NCBI RefSeq assembly: GCF_016545825.1
Contig: NC_052613.1
Span: 50,202,112-50,266,111, forward strand
Reading direction: 5' to 3'
From: Eucalyptus grandis
Lineage: Eukaryota > Streptophyta > Magnoliopsida > Myrtales > Myrtaceae
DNA: 64,000 nucleotides
Shown one piece after another: positions 39,849 to 49,909 of the stretch. Position 1 is the stretch's first letter. Every line of letters begins with the position of its first letter. Below the pieces are notes generated by a model. The model was not told the origin of the DNA. It saw only the letters and a list, made by a program, of their open reading frames with translations, and did no database searches. The translations under genes and the position numbers were made by a program.

Positions 39849-41525
39849 ATATTTCGGATGGATCGATGAAAGACAAACGTCAAAATCAGGAATATGCTTC
39901 GGACATATCCTATTTAGTCATGTTTACGATGCTTAGCATTCACCGTAAGAAAATGTCGATCTCCATCACCTTTACTCACCATCTCATGTTGAGTGTGCTC
40001 GAATGGATGCAATTATGTTGGAGATTTGTCATATGTATGGATCATATGTAGATCATATATATAGATTTTAGGAAAGTTTTCGACTTAATTGAAATTTTCG
40101 TGACAAATTTAAGCATTTGATTACTCTTTTTAAAAGTTATAAGACTTTATTACACTTTTATGATAAGTTTTAAAGTAGATTATATTTCAAAATAGGGCCT
40201 CTGTTTTAATATCTTGATTTCACGACTTGAGATTAGATCCCAAGAACTTAGCCAAGGTGTATTACACATGCTCATTCCTAACTTCCTAGGCCATCTAATT
40301 TTTCAAATTCATTTGTTTATTAAAAAATAAATAATTTGTAAAATATTTTCTTAAAAATAATTACTCATACCATTTGAAAAATTGAATGAGCAAAGAATAT
40401 TTTTATTATCTACAGAAATATTTCGGATGGATCGATGAAAAACAAACATCAAAATCAAGAATATGCTCCGAACATATTCTAATTAGTCATGCTTACGATA
40501 CTTAGCATTCACCATAAGAAAATGTCAATCTCCATCACCTTTACTCTCCATCTCATGTCGAGTGTGCTCGAATGGATGCAATTATGGTGGAGATTTTTCA
40601 TATGTATGAATCATAAGTAGATCATATATATATATTTAGGAAAGTTTTACGACTTAATTGAAATTTTCGTGACAAGTTTAAATATTGGATTGCTCTTTGA
40701 AAGTTATAGGGCTTTATTACACTTTTATTGTAAGTTTTAAGGTAGATTATATTTCAAAGTAGGGCATCTGTTTTAACCTCTTGAGATTAGATCCCGAGAA
40801 CTTAGCCAAGGTGTATTACACACACTCGTTCCTAACTTCCTAGGCCTTCTAAATTTTCAATTTCATTTGTTTATTAAAAAATGAATAATTTGTAAAATAT
40901 TTTCTTAAAAATGATTACTTATACCGTTTGAAAAATTGAATAAGCAAAGAAATATTTTCATCATCTATAGAAATATTTCGGATGGATCGATGAAAGACAA
41001 ATGTCAAAATCAGGAATATACTTCGGACATATCTTAATTAGTTATGCATTCACCATAAGAAAATGTCAATCTCCATCACCTTTACTCTCCATCTCATGTC
41101 GAGTGTGCTCAAATGGATGCAATTATGTTGGAGATTTTTCATATGTATGGATCATATATAGATCATATATATAGATTTTAGGAAAGTTTTACGACTTAAT
41201 TGAAATTTTCCTAACAAGTTTAAGCATTTGATTGCTCTTTTTAAAAGTTATAGGGCTTTATTACACTTTTATGATAAGTTTTAAGGTAGATTATATTTCA
41301 AAGTAGGGCCTCTATTTTAACATCTTGATTTCACAACTTGAGATTAGATCTCTAATCCCGAGAACTTAGCTGAGGTCTATCACACACGCTCGTTCCTAGG
41401 CCATCTAAATTTTCAATTTCATTTGTTTATCAAAAATTGAATAATTTGTAAAATATTTTCTTAAAATGATTATTTATACCATTTGAAAAATTGAATGAGC
41501 AAAAATATTTTCATTATCTACAGAA
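39849..41525. repeat. Triplicated upstream region of PAP-B
   Basis: Three direct repeats start at 39,849, 40,418 and 40,973 with 'ATATTTCGGATGGATCGATG' and are about 569, 555 and 553 bp long. Copy A has one such unit (25,267-25,851). The repeats begin just upstream of the alternative PAP-B start and cover what should be the proximal promoter of this minus-strand gene. The units have diverged by scattered substitutions, so they are not an assembly echo. Confidence 0.85.
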
Positions 41526-42201
41526 ATATTTAAATATAAATTGTTGTTGATAATGAAAATATTTTTAATTAACCAATTATTTTAAACAATAGAAATGGTT
41601 AATTTAAAAAATATTTTTTAGATCATTCATTCAAATTCATTTTGATCCAAAATTTCCCCATACATTTATGATGCCCTTCTAAAATGTCGTGGAAATAAAG
41701 AGCTTAACGAACTTAACACCAATAATTTGTGAGTCCGAGATTGGGAATATATGTTGAAGATGATCATTTGTGCATTTGAATTACTATGATTTCATAACTT
41801 TCTCGTAATAAACAGGGCGTCGCCGACACAAGTATATAACTATCTTAATTTTGCCAAAGAAATAATAAATCTTTATATGAAATTTCAATGCAATCTTTCA
41901 ATGCAATCTTTCCTGCGAATTACTTTGAGTTTTCATCATTTATCCAATTATAAAAACTACAATTTTTTTTCTCCACTAAATAAGCCTTCCGAGAACACCC
42001 GTCAGTGGGAATCGTCAATCCAAACCATGGATCCGATTCGTCCGTTCAAATTTCAAGATTAATCCGGCCATCCCACCTCATTTCTTTTAAGTGGGTTTTC
42101 AGTAATATCATTGTTGAGGCGTGACTAGTGATTATATGCAATCCTCAAGTGAAATGTGGGCTTTCATATGTGCAGGTTATCGTGTTGACCTTCGGCAGCT
42201 G

Positions 42202-42502
42202 AGCGACGTGATCGCTTTCCCCGGGAGTCGCAGGCACATGTCCACGTACTTATCACATCAACAGATAGGTCCGAGTAATCAGTCGAACCGTTGGCATCGC
42301 CTCCGCACGAAAATTATCCAAAAAGTAAGTTCAAAACAGGACATTCATCATGAACAATAAAAAGGAATTGTAAAGGGAAAAGAACCATTCATATCAAGGG
42401 GGGTTCATCAAAAGTTTCGGCTTACAACAGACATCTAACTTCCATCCACGGTGTTAAGGGAACCCCAACAGCAGCAAAATGCCAAATATTAAATTTACAA
42501 TG
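42202..42502. other. 3' flank of PIG-L
   Basis: Single-copy DNA just outside the segmental duplication, containing the presumed 3' UTR of the minus-strand PIG-L gene. No gene of its own is seen. Confidence 0.5.
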
Positions 42503-43483
42503 CTACAATTCTTGATCATTGCCCTTTCGTTGCACTTGCTCCAATCTGTCGATGCTTCTTAGCGTGTTTACATATGTGTAGCTAGAGAAGGAAACGAAAA
42601 GCTTGCGAAACCTACAATGTGAAGGAGAAGATTTTATCCACTTGAAGAAAAGAAATCCTTCACCAAGATTGCTTGAACTTAAGGGAAATTTGTAGGACAC
42701 GGAGTGAAAGAGTAGAGGAGAATCTTCATAACAATGTTAGTGGTCTCTCTCTAATTAAAAGCTGATACAGGACAGGATGCGTACCAAACCCATTGACTCG
42801 AGTGTTGCGACATAGCAATAAAGCTCCTCCGAGGATTCTCATTCATTAAGCAATGCGCTGACCCAGTGGGGCTAAGCAAGGCAAACAACATGGATATCCA
42901 AAAATCAACTGGTCCACTATACTTGCGTAAGATGTTGGTACTTACCTGCAAAACATCAAAGATATTGAGATAACAAACAACACGGTACATCACATCCAAG
43001 ATAAAAAAAAAAAATACCAAATTCAATTGGCAGATGGATTATGATCTCACAGAGCGATGATATCATATCAAAATAACAAAAGTGTCCATTATAAAGTGAC
43101 AAGAACTATCACTGGAAGTAAGTCTATAGTCAAAGAGTCTAAGAAGCCGAATTCCAAAGTTGAACCATTTTATGATGATAGGCTTTCAGACCATAGCTCA
43201 CCATAGTGAGAAATAGAGCTGAGGCATAGCAAGGGAAAGAAAACATACAAGTTCCCAGGCCTCGATATCTCTTTGTGCCGTCTCTTGAAGGAATGTCCTG
43301 CTCACACCAGAATGCCATGAAAAGAAGAATAAGATTACTTATAAACAATTTAGGTATGCCATAGATAAGATTGCAGCTGGAACAGATCAATCCCCTCATT
43401 AGCAGTGGACAAACCAATGTGAACTGGAAAGGTGAGTAATAAGCCACCGACCATGTTTGATTCATAAGGTGCATTGAGAAAAG

Positions 43484-43521
<38 letters not shown>

Positions 43522-45517
43522 ACTGCTAAATGTTAATTATATTAAAGTCCTCACATGCATAAAGGACATCACTGGAAAATTTATAAGATGCAGCAAGGGA
43601 AAGACAAAAGTTGAATCATTTCACTAACCGAACCCCAAAATGCACATCACGATGGTTGCAATGGCCCGAAACACCATAGTCATCAAAAGTGATAACCTGA
43701 GAAGCCCATTTGATGAGTATCATCCTATAAGCAAGATCACTCACTATGTTACCAGAGCAACTAGAATTCTCAATTTGACATAATGGATAAAGATGCGCAA
43801 ATGCATACAATACAAATGAAGAAATTTCATGACTGCTTGCATAAATTATCAAAGGCGATTATGGAAACAGGGGCGAAGAGCATCTAACTTCCCAAAGATT
43901 AATTAAAGTGCCTGCTTTCAGTCAATATCTTACCACATTAATGCCACGAGCAAGGACTTCCTCTTCTATGATCTTGGATAATAAGTTATGATTCCATTTG
44001 TTGCCAAACCCATCCTAGACATTATAGATAAAATTAAAGACAACTCAAGCCAAAATTTCTAATAAAATTAAGATAGACAACTATAGACTTCACTGATCAG
44101 GTAGTACCTGCAAATCTGGATGGTCCATGACTTTAACTTGTTGGCGGGGCACCTTCATACAAGATTCCACATTAGACAGTTCAAAATGTGGACAAAATGT
44201 ATGGACAAGTTCTGAAAATCACCTTGAAAGTCACACAAGCTTGGTAAAGCTCCTCTTTTCTTATATTTCCTTTGCCATCAGCATCACCTTAAAAGCAAAT
44301 GAAGCTAAGCAAGAGAAGCACGTGCACAATAGATCACAGAGTACAGAAAACAACTTTTCTAAGAACATTCTTGACAGAAAGGCACCATGAGACAATGTGC
44401 TAAAAATTCCTTTTACTCCCAATTTATCACGTGATGGGATGACACAAAACAACATTACTGAAACAATTACCAAAAATTTTGGAAGCTCGCAGTGTGATGC
44501 ATGAAATTCTATTCCATAACTTCTTTTTTGCTAAGATCATACTAGTATTGCTCTCAAAAGCATATGAGCTCCAACTACAGCTCATGGTTTAGACCATTTC
44601 GGAGTCTTTCCATTTTAATACTTAGACAACAGTGAGAGCGTCTGCGCTGGTCCACCACACCAGTATAATGCAAGAAATCAATTAAGAATCCTAATAAGAA
44701 CAGTCCTAATGAGATAACACAAAGAAAATATCACATTACCAACCGACAAGCATAAAATATGAAGGTTATGTCCCCTTGAAGTGAGAAAACTTATTGTTGG
44801 TGAGAAAAACCTGCAAATGAATAATCCAGAAAATCTTCAATACACTGAAAAATCATTTCATTATTTAACAGATAAATTTATGAGCATTTTTGCCATGTGA
44901 ACATGTTGGATTGTTGGACAACTATAGAGTAGTCTTGAGAAGGGAAGATATAGACCTTGATAATAGTAATCTCATAAAACCCAAGAATACCTTCAACTAT
45001 AAATGGTTATTATCAATATACACAAGTAAGTTTCGCAACTCACAAAAGGCACTATAGAACGTCCTTTGAAACTAAGGAAGTTTGTCGCTCTAAATACATG
45101 ATAGGCATTCATAGATTATTAGCACAAGTGATAGGTGACATTTCTTGCACAAGGGGAAAAAACTCAGCCTTGAGCTTGGAGCCTTAGACAATGGATGTAT
45201 TCAGAACGAATAACAGAACAATATGCACTAAAAGTAGCTTTGCTTTTCAGCCAACAATTAGAAACATTCAAAGAAAAACTTACATGGACTCGTCGTCAGG
45301 GTGGGCTACAACCAGCAATGCATTGCTCTTGTTAGCATTTTCGCCTGATTATTACCACATGAAACAATTACAAACAAAACGATAAATGACTCAACAAGAC
45401 GACAAGTGATGAACTGGATCACCAACCACTGATGAGAAACGCAGGTTTTCTGGGGAAGTATGCTATTAGAGACGCAAACCATAGAAAAACTAGCGACGCG
45501 AGAGCCAAGAGCCACAT
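42503..45517 (-). CDS. PIGL: N-acetylglucosaminyl-phosphatidylinositol de-N-acetylase (PIG-L)
   Basis: Catalyses the second step of GPI-anchor synthesis, removal of acetate from GlcNAc-PI at the ER membrane. Ten exons close in phase: 45427-45517, 45284-45344, 44740-44810, 44223-44287, 44108-44152, 43934-44014, 43629-43696, 43249-43297, 42785-42945, 42503-42611; 801 bp, 266 residues, the family length. Residues 1-20 form a single hydrophobic anchor. The catalytic AHPDDESM motif is at 44-51, and the second metal-site block GVSGHCNHRDVH is at 146-157. The C-terminus FRKLFVSFSSYTYVNTL is typical of plant PIG-L. A splice acceptor at about 45,536 just upstream of the ATG implies a leader intron, which contains the hAT-like element. 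Confidence 0.95.
43488..43517. repeat. (GA)n microsatellite in a PIG-L intron
   Basis: About 15 GA dinucleotide units in the intron between PIG-L exons 7 and 8, read directly. Confidence 0.9.
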
Positions 45518-45815
45518 GATGCCCGCTCGTGCCTGCGAAAATAACACACATACGTCGTTAAAACAACCAGCTAAATCCAGCTGAAAGAGTCACCCATCAC
45601 CAGTGATTAGGGGTGTAAACGGGTCGGGTCTTGATGTTACCCGACCCGACCCGAAACACATTAAACTAGCATAGGAAATTCGGATCGGGTCGGGTTTTCG
45701 GGTCTTCCTTTTCTTTTCTTTTTCGGGCCGCAAATGAATGTATCTTCTACAAATGAGCACAAGCATATGCATGTGGGGAAAAGAAAGAAGTTAAAATGGG
45801 GTCGGAGAGAAGTAA

Positions 45816-45983
45816 ATGTTTAAGAAATACATTCATACAATTGAAAAAGAAGATGCTAGAGAATCAGAAATAAGAAAAGCTGCACTTCTTGCCAATGCCC
45901 AAGAATTCATAAGGTATGGTGAGCTCGGTAAATATGCTGAAAAGGGTTTTACACATGGAGAATCGAGCTGTCTAATTTTGTAG
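45816..45983 (+). pseudogene. Possible ABCB-transporter fragment inside the hAT-like element
   Basis: A 55-codon frame containing EDARESEIRKAALLANAQEF. This resembles the segment of plant ABCB (MDR-type) nucleotide-binding domains just before the ABC signature (ESEI..AA..ANA.EFI). The expected signature LSGGQ is not found downstream in frame. It is a short, weak match and could be chance. Confidence 0.3.
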
Positions 45984-46482
45984 TAACTTCTTGTGCAGCA
46001 AGAATCTCATGCTATTGCCAGAACTTCTCTGGACAAAAATGAAATCATGCATCGTGCAAGATTGGCCATCATCTGTCCTATAATTGATCTGACACACACC
46101 AAAGATACACAAAAATTAACAAAACCAGATTCTCCTCCCAATGCAGTCTTTCACGCGAGAATTTTAAGAAGGCAAACAAAATTCACTCTGTTTGCAAAGA
46201 CCAGGAATCTGAACAACCCCGAAGAACTCAATGTAATGAAGGATAAGGACTACATATCATAAGAACCAAACACCATGATTCATTCAAATCTTCATTCAAC
46301 GAAACCATCCCAAAACAATGATTTTTTTCCCTCTTCCATTAAATAAATCATTTCTAATCCAAACGCTAACCAGCACTCATTTCTAATGCAAACATTAACC
46401 AACACTGCCCACTATCCAGGAATACCAGAAAATTACTCTCATTCTCAGCCTTCCTCACACAAGGGAGAGTCCAACTCAGCCC

Positions 46483-46692
46483 TTAGTCAAGCAAAATCAA
46501 AGCTAAAGCAACAACAGAAGTCCCCACCTGCCAAAAGCAACAACCCCCTAAATTCTTAGCAGCCTGATCATTGAGAGTCACATTAGCACCCACCACTATT
46601 ACCTTATACCTCTTGGTCTTCCAAACCATGATCTTGAACCTCACTGCAGTGGCCAAATCCACCCTAAAGACCAAAGACTCGTTCTTGGCCAC
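46483..46692 (-). pseudogene. LEA_2-domain (NDR1/HIN1-like) C-terminal fragment inside the hAT-like element
   Basis: The reading frame includes RVDLATAVRFKIMVWKTKRY and VVGANVTLND, a pattern I know from LEA_2-domain membrane proteins of plants, and it ends in a hydrophobic stretch (VVALALILLD). Upstream, the frame is closed by a stop just before the aligned part and there is no ATG at its start. It therefore looks like a 5'-truncated piece rather than a gene. Confidence 0.5.
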
Positions 46693-47780
46693 ATGGGATC
46701 TTCAAGGGAATGGAAGTAAATCAATTCCCAAGGCATATACTGCAGTATTACCAGTCTATTTTCATACGAATATAATACAAAGAGCTTTCGCGTCCTATCT
46801 TCTTTCTCCTCCACATCAATTTACTTCATTATACATCTAAAACAAAGATGTAGGTATTGCCTTCTGCCTTTCTCCCATATCATTTCTCTCCCAACTTAAA
46901 ATCGCCAAACATTCTCTTAAAAAATAGCATTATGGGTCATGTTCGTCAGCCAAGTTCGCTCAAACATAGGAATACTATGCATTGCCCGTACAAATTCAAG
47001 AATGAGATAACCTTTTCTGTCCAAAGCTTCCAATAATAAATTCAGGAAGGGCAGCATTGTTAGGAGCGCAAAAAGAGAAGGAGGACTTACACAAGTTGCA
47101 TATTATAAAATACTGACCTCTAATACGTCAATCATCGAGAGAAGACAACATCGAGCTTGACTCCGTGGTCGTATTTGGCAATTCTACAATAAATTCACGA
47201 CGAAAATTAAAAGACGTAAATATGGCATAAGTTTTCAGAATGTATAGTTCAAGTCTATCAGCTTATTTTTTTCCATGAAAGTAACCTTATTTTTGTGATA
47301 GGACAAAAATGTGACCTTGATCGTGACAAGATTTTGATTGCCATAAATTAATCTTCGTATTCCTCGCTCTGCAGTGGAGAGCAAACTTTCTAACACCACA
47401 TATATGAAGAGACCAAAAGATCCACAGGAAAACAAATATACATTACTCTATTCTCCAGAACTTGTCAATCCATAATTGAGAATCTCAAATGCAATTATCA
47501 CGAACCACAAATGCCATAATTCTCCAGAAACTTCCATCTGTAAGTATTCCAGCTAGCCGTTTTTCAAAAGTACAAAAATAGTTTCTAAGAGCAAAACTGT
47601 TCCGGCCCCAGAATCGAGGCTAATATGAGATACTGAAACACTGAAGCTTGATAAAAGGCGAAAGACATTGCCTACAGCCTTCTTCCTCTCCTACCGCCCA
47701 TTCACACTCCAACCAACCATTCATTTTAACAGTTTTGCTCGAACAAGAAAGACCCATCAATCAATTTTAAAGAACTTTAC

Positions 47781-47847
47781 CTCCTGTTCATGATGTTGTT
47801 CAGAAAGCACATACTGCTCAGCTAGCTGCTTCAGCTTAACTTTTAAC
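47781..47847 (-). pseudogene. Taxilin-like exon inside the hAT-like element
   Basis: A 67-bp segment bounded by good splice signals (CAG acceptor above 47,847, GT donor below 47,781). It encodes LKVKLKQLAEQYVLSEQHHE, close to the coiled-coil stretch of plant taxilins (KLKQL.EQY..REQH). No other taxilin exon is recognisable nearby, so it appears to be a captured single exon. Confidence 0.45.
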
Positions 47848-48141
47848 CTGAACCCAAAGAATTTCATAGACAACTAAATGCATCAGACAAGCAATTTCCT
47901 TAATACAAGAATCTAAAAATTCAAGCGCACAGAAACACAATCGCCGAATCAAATCGCCCCGCAACGAAGAGCAACAGACAATCATCAACAATCGCCCGAG
48001 CGGAAAGCGGCGACTTTGCGAAACGCAAAATTCCCGATCTCCACGGCCAATGTTGAGCGCCATCGAGCAGAAATTCGGGACGGCATTTGACGAGCGGCGA
48101 GAGGGGGGAAGGCGCGTGGATCTGGAGGGGGGGCTCCTCAC

Positions 48142-48180
48142 CTGCCGGGACTTGGAAACGAGGCGAGAAACGAGCGCCAT
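48142..48180 (-). pseudogene. Captured first exon (MALVSRLVSKSRQ) inside the hAT-like element
   Basis: Thirteen codons followed by a splice donor (CAG|GTGAGG), preceded by a GC-rich leader-like stretch. The basic, Ser/Arg-rich start resembles a mitochondrial presequence such as that of the plant ATP synthase FAd (24-kDa) subunit. Thirteen residues are too few to be sure. It could supply a start codon and donor for a chimeric transcript with the taxilin-like exon, but the phases do not match directly (0 against a required 2-base overhang). Confidence 0.35.
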
Positions 48181-49020
48181 GATCGCCGAGCGAACCCAGT
48201 CCCCAAGCTGTCGACGATGGTCGGCCACACGCGGCGGCAAGGGTTTCGGCGTCGGCGAGGCGGAGGCGACGGGTGGCGACGGCGACGGCGAGGCGGAGGC
48301 GGAGGCGCGTCGATCGGAGGGCGGCAGCGGATTCCACGAGAAGGCGCACTCGTCGGAGAAGAACGCGGAGCCGACGAGGTATGTGCTTCAGCCTTCAGTG
48401 CTTGAATTGTGATCGACTGTTCGCGTTTTTGGGGCTAAAGCCTAAAGCCTAAAGCGTTTGTGTTTTTGGGTTTTGGCGTCTTTGGACTTTAGAAAACTTG
48501 TTTCGGGTCGAACAATGTTCGAACCTTGACCCAACCCGAACACATTCTTTTTTTCTTGTTTTATATTTGTTACCCGAACACGAAACACGTATACGTGTTT
48601 TGTATTCGGGTCGTGTTCAGGTCGGGTCGGGTCTTTTGACACCCCTACCAGTGATGAACCAACCGAAGAAAACTGGGAGTAAATAAAAATCCGATCTTCA
48701 GCCAAAGCAAACTAGTTTAGAATCAGGACGATCGACAGCGGATTAATGCCGGCTCGACCCACACGTCGGAGATGGCAAATGGGTGAGCAGGATCAGGTTC
48801 GGCACGACTGCAGATTCGTCTCCGGCGAACGCGTTCGATCGGCCACATGAGAGCATGGGAAACGAACTGAACCGACCCATCTAAACTCGCGGAATCATGA
48901 CCCACTACAACCCGCAACCTAAGACAAACAGGGAAATCAAGCATCAATCGAGACCGACCCATCGAAGACCAACCCCGACGATGGGCGAGATGAACGGGAA
49001 GAGAAGAACGCTCGAGTTAC

Positions 49021-49095
49021 CTGAGAATTCAGACGACTGGCTCCGACCGGATTCACGATCTCGGCCACCTCTCTCTGGAGCGAGCAGATGAGGAG
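49021..49095 (-). promoter_or_regulatory. Probable PIG-L leader exon and promoter area
   Basis: On the minus strand 'GAATTCTCAG|GTAACTCGAG' gives a good splice donor at 49,020/49,021. The segment above it is a GC-rich, ATG-free leader-like stretch ending near 49,095, where AT-rich DNA begins. Joined to the acceptor at about 45,536, it would make a leader intron of about 3.5 kb, of which 3.04 kb is the hAT-like element. Inferred without transcript evidence. Confidence 0.4.
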
Positions 49096-49909
49096 CCCGA
49101 CCCGGGTCGGGTGTTCTGTGGGTTTTTGGGCCTATGGATTCAATGAGACATGGGCTGGGCTTTTAATTTGATAAGTGATCCTCCTTAGATCTTCTTATTT
49201 CTTCGCATGGTTCATGAAAAGTTAGATTACTGAATCCGATGACGTTACAATGAATTTACGAGAAAAAATAAAAGAAATTGACAACTCGTCAAGCGAAAAA
49301 TTGGATGGGTAGGCTAAAAGTGAGTAACAAATTTTTTTTTATATGAATGGGTTATTAGTAGATGTGACAATTCATTTTTTTCGATTTGCTAAATGATAGA
49401 GGAGAAATTCAATTATTAATTTAATGTACGTATTTTCTAAACATGAAAACAAGAAGTAAAGATGATCAAAGGGCAGGCGGCTGTCCAGACGGTAAAGGCA
49501 AATGTTGCGGGCTTGAGAATGTCATTGCATCAGGAAGCTCGACCAGCCCAACTAGGACTTGGGTCTAGCCTGAAAATTTATGTGACTTAAATATCATTGG
49601 CGAAGCTGGGGCAATACATTAGACTCTTTTAGCTCCGGCACCCTCGATGATCACTTTGTAGAGGATATTTCCTCATATCATCGTGCTTGGATACAAAATG
49701 ATGGTCCATAATATTTTAATGCAAGAGCATATCAAATTAATTTGACATGACTAAGATTGATCAGATTACTTTACTTAAAAATTGACTTGTATTTGGTGCA
49801 ATCTTCATTTTGTATTTATAATTGAAAAAGGACGTTTTAGATTTTTTAAGGTATTTAATAACTGTTTCACGGCCATCGTAAGAAAGTCATTCTACCCAAA
49901 TGATAAGAA

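Larger units (their letters stand above)
26568..42201. repeat. Segmental tandem duplication, copy B, expanded by insertions
   Basis: Same gene order as copy A (SNAP33 +, PAP -), but 15.6 kb against about 8.1-8.5 kb. The difference is explained by a LINE (26,754-29,897), a solo-LTR-like insert (32,826-33,418), a MITE (33,876-34,441), a 2.44-kb insertion in the PAP intron (36,486-38,925) and two extra promoter repeats (about 1.1 kb). All were located by comparison with the uninterrupted copy A. Confidence 0.9.
45608..48647. mobile_element. hAT-like element carrying host-gene pieces (Pack-hAT candidate)
   Basis: A 3,040-bp insertion with a perfect 8-bp target duplication CCAGTGAT (45,600-45,607 and 48,648-48,655). 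Its terminal inverted repeats are TAGGGGTGTAAA and TAGGGGTGTCAAA, and both features are diagnostic of hAT transposons. Subterminal regions are rich in CGGGTCGGGT-type strings. I find no transposase. The interior instead has fragments resembling an ABCB transporter, a LEA_2-domain protein, a taxilin exon and a short mitochondrial-protein first exon with its splice donor. It sits in the probable leader intron of PIG-L. Confidence 0.85.

Noticed and set aside
47836..48412. A real gene on either strand in the GC-rich right part of the hAT-like element
   Set aside because: Only a 13-codon exon with donor is supported; the rest is Arg/Gly-rich low-complexity frame on both strands, and exon phases to the taxilin-like exon do not match.
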